Assembly: GCA_016271365.2 (NCBI GenBank)
Contig: CM057451.1
Location: forward strand, 371,649,501-371,713,500
Direction: 5' to 3'
DNA: 64,000 nt
Source: Neoceratodus forsteri
Taxonomy: Eukaryota; Chordata; Ceratodontiformes; Ceratodontidae
Numbering within the stretch: position 1 is the stretch's first letter; the number at the start of each line of letters is the position of its first letter. The notes below the pieces were generated by a model. That model saw only the letters and a program-made list of their open reading frames with translations, searched no databases and was not told the DNA's origin. The translations under genes and the position numbers were made by a program. Below are positions 63,826-64,000 of this stretch, in pieces.

Positions 63826-64000
63826 GTTCTATGTAAAATAATGTGTTCTAAGTGAAATAACATTGGTTCTAAGGGTCTAAAATATCCATATATCCCAAAA
63901 TAACGATTTATTTACATACTTTGTTCACGACTAACATTCTACATAAACCACTCTCACAACATCAGCAACTGGCAAACATCTTTAATGGTAACAAAAACAT
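63826..64000. other. Unassigned AT-rich flank
   Basis: No gene or repeat recognised; presumably the sequence into which DIRS-G inserted. Confidence 0.4.

Noticed and set aside
1..64000. CRISPR arrays, prokaryotic operons, rRNA or functional tRNA genes
   Set aside because: None found; the only tRNA-like sequence is the SINE head at 13800, which lacks a full cloverleaf.

Overview
The window is a vertebrate nuclear genomic segment made almost entirely of transposable elements, many inserted inside one another. I see no host gene, rRNA, prokaryotic operon or CRISPR array. The mix is DIRS-type tyrosine-recombinase retrotransposons, CR1 and L2 LINEs, a 6.8 kb L1, Penelope-like fragments carrying hammerhead-ribozyme-like motifs, a tRNA-derived SINE and a satellite-like array. 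This suits a giant, repeat-rich genome such as a caecilian, salamander or lungfish. That is an inference from family content; the species cannot be read from the sequence.

Layout. 1-4688: DIRS-A (minus strand, runs off the left edge), its gag split by a CR1 copy (about 716-3845). 4689-7575: an L2 LINE. 7576-21560: a satellite-like array interrupted by DIRS-C (7814-13527), a SINE (13800-14222) and a near full-length CR1 (15386-19632). 22091-27270: an L2 split by a second L2 (22832-26475), itself split by an LTR-like insert (24101-25578). 27736-28205: a Penelope-related fragment. 29738-46369: DIRS-D, containing DIRS-E (30073-34545) and DIRS-B (34702-40925). E carries an insert of about 350 bp with a well-formed hammerhead motif. 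46370-47150: foldback repeats. 48018-54823: L1 with a 16 bp target-site duplication and poly(A). 55060-55640: Penelope GIY-YIG endonuclease fragment. 55641-63825: DIRS-G, whose gag is split by DIRS-F (57303-63203).

How the parts work together. Each complete DIRS unit (B, C, D, F) reads on the minus strand as right inverted terminal repeat, gag with an N-terminal Cys/His module, RT-RNase H-methyltransferase-like polyprotein, tyrosine recombinase, internal complementary region (ICR), left inverted repeat. In B, C, E and F, and in D when its two halves are rejoined on paper, the ICR is the reverse complement of the two element ends joined together, as expected for circle-based DIRS replication. 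Most reading frames are broken. The clearest intact ones are the DIRS-D recombinase (351 aa), L1 ORF1 (295 aa) and a 283-codon stretch of L1 RT. The nesting gives relative ages: the array and foldback hosts are oldest, C and D are younger, and B and E are younger than D.
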